This document shows, piece by piece, positions 6,800-10,258 of a stretch of 10,258 nucleotides of DNA. The position numbers were made by a program, and so were the translations under genes. Position 1 is the first letter of the stretch; each line of letters starts with the position of its first letter. The stretch covers positions 1 to 10,258 of the forward strand of contig DATHII010000080.1 in NCBI GenBank assembly GCA_035316885.1, in the 5' to 3' direction. This DNA is from DASRTE01 sp035316885 (GTDB lineage Bacteria > Actinomycetota > Actinomycetes > Jiangellales > Jiangellaceae). The notes beneath the pieces were generated by a model that was not told the DNA's origin, made no database searches, and saw nothing but the letters and a program-made list of their open reading frames with translations.

Positions 6800-7447
6800 T
6801 CCGAGGTCGTTGGCCGTCCACGTGTCAGCCGCCGGGTCGTCGTCCGCCGTGTGGTCATCGGTGCCGTCCTCCTCGCGCTGCTGTGGGTCGTCTCGGTGCC
6901 CGTCCGGATCTGGTGGGACGCCCGCCAGGAAGACCACCGGCCGTCGGACGCGATCATCGTGCTGGGAGCGGCGCAGTACAACGGGCGGCCGTCGCCGGTG
7001 CTCGAGGCACGGCTGCGAAAGGCGCAGGCGCTGTGGGCAGACGATGTCGCGCCGGTCGTGGTGACGGTGGGCGGCGGCGCGGCCGGAGACGCGACGACCG
7101 AGGCCGAGGCCGGACGCGACTGGCTGACGGCGAACGGCATGCCGTCCGACGCAGTCGTCGCCGTCGCGGAGGGCGACAATACGCAGAGCAGCCTCGAGGC
7201 CGTCGGGGAGGTCTTCGCCTCGGAGGGCTGGCAGACCGCGGTTCTCGTCACCGACCCGTGGCATACGTTCCGGTCCAGAGCACTGGCCGACTCGGCCGGC
7301 ATCGACGCCGTGGCGGCACCGGTCCGCTCCGGGCCGGTGGTCCAGACCCGGGAGACGCAACTGCGGTACATCCTCAGGGAGTCCCTGGCGTACTACCGCT
7401 GGCGGCTCACCGGGGAGTCCGGTCAGGGCGCCTTCGACGCCTTCTGA
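6797..7447 (+). CDS. YdcF/SanA-family (DUF218) membrane-anchored protein
   Basis: This 216-residue protein has a basic N-terminus (VSRRVVVRRVV), one hydrophobic segment at about 19-36, and then an extracytoplasmic DUF218 domain. Family landmarks are DAIIVLGAAQ (51-60), RLRKAQALW (72-80), a VTVGG turn (89-93), TEAEAGRDWL (101-110), EGDNTQSSLEA (125-135) and VTDPWHTFRSRA (151-162). The conserved N-T-Q-S-S and D-P-W-H elements are the usual putative active-site region. E. coli relatives (SanA, YdcF, ElyC) affect envelope integrity or lipid-carrier processes, but the reaction is not firmly known. An in-frame codon at 6641 would give a longer product overlapping ppdK by about 90 nt. I reject that start because the extra residues look like out-of-frame ppdK sequence and the TACGGT hexamer points to 6797. 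The gene ends 37 nt before the dgt-like gene. Confidence 0.85.
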   Translation: MSEVVGRPRVSRRVVVRRVVIGAVLLALLWVVSVPVRIWWDARQEDHRPSDAIIVLGAAQYNGRPSPVLEARLRKAQALWADDVAPVVVTVGGGAAGDATTEAEAGRDWLTANGMPSDAVVAVAEGDNTQSSLEAVGEVFASEGWQTAVLVTDPWHTFRSRALADSAGIDAVAAPVRSGPVVQTRETQLRYILRESLAYYRWRLTGESGQGAFDAF

Positions 7448-7470
7448 TCCGAGGGCCCGGGGCGGTCGTC

Positions 7471-7487
7471 TAGCCTCGGCGTCGATG
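7471..7487 (+). promoter_or_regulatory. Near-leaderless -10 (TAGCCT) before the dgt-like gene
   Basis: TAGCCT (7471-7476) is identical to the hexamer before the small membrane protein gene and lies 8 nt before the ATG at 7485, implying a leader of 0-2 nt. The bases between it and the ATG (CGGCGTCG) contain no Shine-Dalgarno. A separate promoter would let the dNTPase be expressed independently of the YdcF-family gene 37 nt upstream. Confidence 0.5.
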
Positions 7488-8714
7488 AGCGGGTACGAGC
7501 ACAGCGACCGGGAACGGTGGGCGCCCGAGCCACCCAAGCGGTCGAGCCGGACGGCCTTCGAACGCGACCGCGCCCGCGTACTGCACTCGGCGTCGCTGCG
7601 TCGACTGGCGGCCAAGACGCAGGTCGTCGCGCCCGGGACCGACGACTTCGTCCGCAACCGTCTGACCCACTCGCTGGAAGTGGCGCAGGTCGGCCGCGAG
7701 CTCGGCAAGGCACTCGGCTGCGATCCCGACGTCGTCGACACCGCCTGCCTCGCCCACGACCTCGGCCACCCACCCTTCGGCCACAACGGCGAGACGGCGC
7801 TGGACGAACTCGCGCGCGGCATCGGGGGCTTCGAGGCCAACGCCCAGACACTGCGGATCCTCACCCGGCTCGAGGCCAAAGCGGCACACGCCGACGGGCG
7901 CACGGCGGGGCTCAACCTCACCCGCGCGAGCCTCGACGCGTCCACCAAGTACCCGTGGTCGCGCAGCGACGGGGTCGGCAAGTTCGGCGTCTACGCGGAC
8001 GACGCCGAGGTGTTCGGCTGGCTGCGCGAAGGTGCGCCGGCCGGTCGCCGCCGCTGCCTCGAGGCACAGGTGATGGACTTCGCCGACGACGTCGCCTACA
8101 GCGTCCACGACGTCGAGGACGCCATCGTGGCCGAGCGGATCGGCCGGGACACGGTGTTCTCGGACCCGGGTGAGCGGGACAGGGTCGCGACGCTGACCTG
8201 CGACTGGTACCTGCCGGACGCGTCGGCGGCCGAGGTGCTCGACGCCCTGGACCGGCTGCGCGCGCTGCCGTGCTGGGTGGATGCCTACGACGGCCATCGC
8301 AGCACGCTGGCCGCCCTCAAGGACATGACCAGCCAGCTCATCGGCCGCTTCTGCGCAACCGCACAGGCTGCGACGCATGCAGCGCACGGGACGGGCCGGC
8401 TGACCCGCTACGCCGCCGACCTCGAGGTCCCGGCCGGAACGCGGGCCGAGGTCGCCGTACTCAAGGGCCTGGCCGCCGTCTACGTCATGACCGCCGAGGA
8501 CCGCGCACCGGTCTACGTCCGCCAACGTGAACTGCTGCAGGAGCTCATCGTCCTGCTGTCCGACCGGGCACCCGATAGCCTCGAACCGTCGTTCCGCGAC
8601 GACTGGTCCCACGCTGGTGACGACGGGGCCAGGCTGCGGGTCGTGGTCGACCAGGTGGCGTCGCTGACGGACGTGTCGGCGCAGGCCCGCCACGCCCTGC
8701 TCATGCAGAGCTGA
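7485..8714 (+). CDS. dgt: Deoxyguanosinetriphosphate triphosphohydrolase-like protein (HD domain)
   Basis: The family hydrolyses dNTPs to deoxynucleosides and triphosphate, lowering or balancing the dNTP pool in the cytosol. The 409-residue product has the diagnostic N-terminus SRTAFERDRARVLHSAS-LRRL (about 21-41), RNRLTHSLEVAQVGRELG (58-74) with metal-ligand His62, and AHDLGHPPFGHNGE (90-103). That block holds the H91-D92 pair plus the conserved His95 and His100. MDFADDVAYSVHD (197-209) supplies the final HD-domain aspartate. All catalytic residues are present and length is normal for the bacterial dGTPase-like type-2 group. Enzymes of this subgroup can act on several dNTPs, so strict dGTP specificity is not implied. 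The ATG at 7485 is favoured by the TAGCCT hexamer just upstream. In mycobacteria dgt sits next to dnaG; here the next gene is an oxidoreductase and no primase gene is visible in the window. Confidence 0.93.
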   Translation: MSGYEHSDRERWAPEPPKRSSRTAFERDRARVLHSASLRRLAAKTQVVAPGTDDFVRNRLTHSLEVAQVGRELGKALGCDPDVVDTACLAHDLGHPPFGHNGETALDELARGIGGFEANAQTLRILTRLEAKAAHADGRTAGLNLTRASLDASTKYPWSRSDGVGKFGVYADDAEVFGWLREGAPAGRRRCLEAQVMDFADDVAYSVHDVEDAIVAERIGRDTVFSDPGERDRVATLTCDWYLPDASAAEVLDALDRLRALPCWVDAYDGHRSTLAALKDMTSQLIGRFCATAQAATHAAHGTGRLTRYAADLEVPAGTRAEVAVLKGLAAVYVMTAEDRAPVYVRQRELLQELIVLLSDRAPDSLEPSFRDDWSHAGDDGARLRVVVDQVASLTDVSAQARHALLMQS

Positions 8715-8733
8715 CACCCGCCAGCGCGACCCG

Positions 8734-8771
8734 TTGACACGGCGGCGCGCGCCGGGTGGGGTGTCGCCATG
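8734..8771 (+). promoter_or_regulatory. Putative promoter with perfect -35 for the oxidoreductase gene
   Basis: TTGACA (8734-8739) is a perfect -35 consensus. Exactly 17 bp downstream is TGGGGT (8757-8762), a poor -10 (T at positions 1 and 6 only), and 6 nt after that is the ATG at 8769. The geometry fits a leaderless sigma-70-type promoter. The same G-rich stretch GGTGGGG (8755-8761) could instead act as a weak Shine-Dalgarno on a longer transcript. The promoter lies in the 54-nt gap after dgt, so the oxidoreductase can be transcribed separately. Confidence 0.45.
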
Positions 8772-9986
8772 GCATACGTGATCGTCGGCGGCGGTCTGGC
8801 CGGAGCGAAGGCCGCCGAGACCCTGCGCGAGGAAGGCTTCGAGGGGCCTGTGGTTCTCGTCGCGGCCGAAGCAGAGGCGCCCTACGAGCGGCCGCCACTG
8901 TCCAAGGGCTACCTGCTCGGTAACGACGAGCGCGAATCGGCATTCGTCCATCCCGAGCCCTGGTATGCCGAGCACGACGTGGACCTGCGCCTGGCCACGC
9001 GCGCGACAGCGATCGATCCGGCGGCCCGCGATGTCGAACTGGCCGGCGGTGAGCGGCTGTCCTACGACCGGCTGCTGCTGGCCACCGGCGCGATTCCGCG
9101 GCGCCTCGACGTGCCCGGCGCCGATCTCGACGGCGTTCTGTACCTTCGCGAGCTTCCTGATGCAGACCGGATCCGGTCCGTCCTCCGGCCGGGGAGCCGG
9201 ATCGTCGTCGTGGGCGCGGGCTGGATCGGGCTGGAGGTCGCCTCAGCGGCCCGGCACCACGGTGCGGAGGCTGCCGTCCTCGAGGTCGCCGACCTGCCGC
9301 TGCAGCGGGTGCTCGGCGACCGGGTGGCCGCCGTCTTCGCCGACCTGCACCGCGAACACGGCGTCGACCTGCGGCTCGGCAGCGGTGTCGCCGAGATCCG
9401 CGGCGCCGGCGGTCGGGTCTCAGGAGTCGTGACGTCGGCCGGTGACGAGCTCCCGGCCGATGCGGTGGTGGTGGGCGTCGGGATCCGGCCGGCCGTCGAG
9501 CTCGCGGAGGCGGCGGGCGTGACACTCGACGACGGGGTCGCCGTCGACGCCGGCCTGCACACGTCCGCGCCAGACGTCTACGCGGCCGGGGACGTCGCGG
9601 CCGTCGAGCACCCGCTGCTCGGTATGCGCGTTCGGGTCGAGCACTGGGCCAACGCGCTGAACAGCGGTCCGGCGGCGGCCCGGTCGATGCTCGGCCAGGA
9701 CGTCTCCTACGACGACCTGCCCTACTTCTACACCGACCAGTACGACCTGGGGATGGAGTACATCGGCCACGCACCGCCGGGCTCGTACGACCGCGTTGTC
9801 GTCCGCGGCGACCTCGCCGCGCGCGAGTTCCAGGCGTTCTGGCTGCACGACGGCCGCGCGCTCGCCGCCATGCACGTCAACCTCTGGGACGAGGGCGTCG
9901 ATCCGCTCAAGGCACTGGTCGCCTCGGGCCGCGTCCTCGACCCCGACCGCCTGGCCAACTCGGCGATCGCCCTCGCCCAGGTCTGA
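8769..9986 (+). CDS. FAD-dependent NADH:ferredoxin reductase-like oxidoreductase
   Basis: This 405-residue flavoprotein belongs to the pyridine-nucleotide-disulfide-oxidoreductase fold, close to ferredoxin reductases of the BphA4, putidaredoxin and rhodocoxin reductase type. Such enzymes pass electrons from NAD(P)H to a ferredoxin serving an oxygenase or P450. The N-terminal FAD motif is VIVGGGLAGAKAAETL (4-19), followed by the conserved YERPPLSKGYL (39-49). RLLLATGAIPR (101-111) is the ATG element. The NAD motif is VVVGAGWIGLEVA (146-158), with Glu172 at the end of the next strand, which favours NADH over NADPH. VYAAGDVA (270-277) is the second FAD-contact motif. The C-terminal part from about 318 (YFYTDQYDLGMEYIG) matches the Reductase_C domain. 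No redox-active Cys pair is present, so it is not a disulfide reductase. No ferredoxin, P450 or dioxygenase gene is in the window, so its partner is unknown. The ATG at 8769 precedes the FAD motif by only three codons, as usual. Confidence 0.92.
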   Translation: MAYVIVGGGLAGAKAAETLREEGFEGPVVLVAAEAEAPYERPPLSKGYLLGNDERESAFVHPEPWYAEHDVDLRLATRATAIDPAARDVELAGGERLSYDRLLLATGAIPRRLDVPGADLDGVLYLRELPDADRIRSVLRPGSRIVVVGAGWIGLEVASAARHHGAEAAVLEVADLPLQRVLGDRVAAVFADLHREHGVDLRLGSGVAEIRGAGGRVSGVVTSAGDELPADAVVVGVGIRPAVELAEAAGVTLDDGVAVDAGLHTSAPDVYAAGDVAAVEHPLLGMRVRVEHWANALNSGPAAARSMLGQDVSYDDLPYFYTDQYDLGMEYIGHAPPGSYDRVVVRGDLAAREFQAFWLHDGRALAAMHVNLWDEGVDPLKALVASGRVLDPDRLANSAIALAQV

Positions 9987-10172
9987 CCCGGCACGGACCG
10001 GCAGGGACCGGATCTGCGTGGCACACCGAGCAAGTACTGATGGCACGCCGGTGGGGTGTCGTCGTGCCTGATTCGCCAGGTTTGTGGAGCATCTGACTGT
10101 GCCGTGCGAGGTCGGTCGCCGACCTGTGGACGACGGCCTCGCGGGCTGGCGCAATCGGTCAGGCTTCCGATC
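9987..10172. other. Intergenic region without a recognised gene
   Basis: These 186 nt separate the oxidoreductase from the last ORF. I see no RNA gene. The stretch is visibly less GC-rich than the coding DNA before it. It holds a hairpin (10109-10125), an imperfect direct repeat TGGCACACCG / TGGCACGCCG (10019-10028 and 10041-10050, 9 of 10 identical, 22-bp start-to-start spacing) and a 6-bp inverted pair GGCACG / CGTGCC (10042-10047 and 10063-10068). Any of these might be operator elements for the downstream ORF, but none is compelling alone. Confidence 0.5.
10109..10125 (+). other. 7-bp stem, 3-nt loop hairpin
   Basis: AGGTCGG (10109-10115) pairs perfectly with CCGACCT (10119-10125) around TCG. 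There is no T-tract afterwards. It may act as a compact terminator for the oxidoreductase transcript, 123 nt after its stop, or as an operator upstream of the last ORF. Sequence alone does not decide. Confidence 0.4.
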
Positions 10173-10258
10173 ATGGATCCACGCCCCTTGGTGTTCGACC
10201 TCAATGAGGCAGCCAGGGCTGGCCTCAGCGCAATGGTCGTGCGACAGGCGTGCGGACC
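10173..10258 (+). CDS. Start of an unrecognised ORF, truncated by the right edge
   Basis: An ATG at 10173 opens a frame that stays open for 28 codons to the edge, beginning MDPRPLVFDLNEAARAGL. CAGGCT (10160-10165), 7 nt before the ATG, resembles the -10 hexamers of upstream genes apart from its first base. The reading frame is also open further upstream to at least a GTG at 10104, but that part is arginine-rich and looks non-coding. A GTG at 10191 is an alternative start. Codon choice (CCA, TTG, AAT, AGG, CGA, GCA) is unlike the G/C-ending codons of the preceding genes. No family is recognised from this fragment, and it may not be a gene. Confidence 0.35.
   Translation, partial: MDPRPLVFDLNEAARAGLSAMVVRQACG

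Noticed and set aside
7470..8975. 501-codon open frame on the minus strand across dgt
   Set aside because: It is fully antisense to a protein with all HD motifs and runs into the next gene. Its composition (R, G, V, A rich) is typical of a shadow frame.
8701..9774. Arginine/proline-rich 357-codon minus-strand frame
   Set aside because: Over a third is Arg/Pro, characteristic of the GC-rich complement of a coding frame, and it lies opposite the FAD/NAD oxidoreductase.
7485..9986. dNTPase plus adjacent flavoprotein as an anti-phage system
   Set aside because: dNTP depletion defence exists, but this Dgt looks like the housekeeping actinobacterial type. The flavoprotein is an ordinary ferredoxin reductase and no other defence gene is present.

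Overview
The window is a GC-rich stretch (roughly 70% G+C by eye) with strong G/C preference at third codon positions, several GTG starts and TAnnnT-like -10 hexamers sitting very close to start codons. Together with the gene content (a malate synthase fragment, an actinobacterial-type DusB, PPDK and a Dgt-like dNTPase), this points to a chromosomal segment of an actinobacterium. A Frankiales or Geodermatophilales relative is possible, but genus cannot be fixed from the sequence. All supported genes are on the + strand and packed tightly; no gap without a gene exceeds 300 bases.

Layout: (1) 1-1207, the 3' three quarters of malate synthase A, entering from the left edge. (2) 1208-1322, a short gap with a perfect 9-bp inverted repeat whose right arm contains a TAGCCT -10-like hexamer, followed by a gene for a 93-aa protein with two membrane segments and no known function. 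(3) 1625-3974, a tRNA-dihydrouridine synthase (dusB type) overlapping by 8 nt an MFS transporter gene. (4) 4023-6731, pyruvate phosphate dikinase (ppdK) with its own Shine-Dalgarno. (5) 6797-7447, a membrane-anchored YdcF/SanA (DUF218) protein. (6) 7485-8714, an HD-domain deoxynucleoside triphosphate triphosphohydrolase (Dgt-like). (7) 8769-9986, a stand-alone FAD/NADH ferredoxin-reductase-like oxidoreductase. (8) 9987-10258, a 186-nt gap with a hairpin, then the start of an unrecognised ORF running off the right edge with codon use unlike the genes before it.

Functional links: malate synthase (glyoxylate shunt) and PPDK (pyruvate/PEP interconversion) both serve growth on acetate, fatty acids or C3 acids. 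They are separated by unrelated genes, so they look like neighbours rather than an operon. DusB (tRNA modification), Dgt (dNTP pool control) and YdcF (envelope) are housekeeping-type genes. I see no mobile element, CRISPR array, tRNA/rRNA, toxin-antitoxin pair or obvious defence or biosynthetic system. The most distinctive signals are regulatory: four of the six genes whose starts lie in the left nine tenths of the window have -10-like hexamers only 6-8 nt before the start codon, as expected for leaderless mRNAs. The other notable spots are the inverted repeat at 1275-1298 and the compositional change at the right edge.
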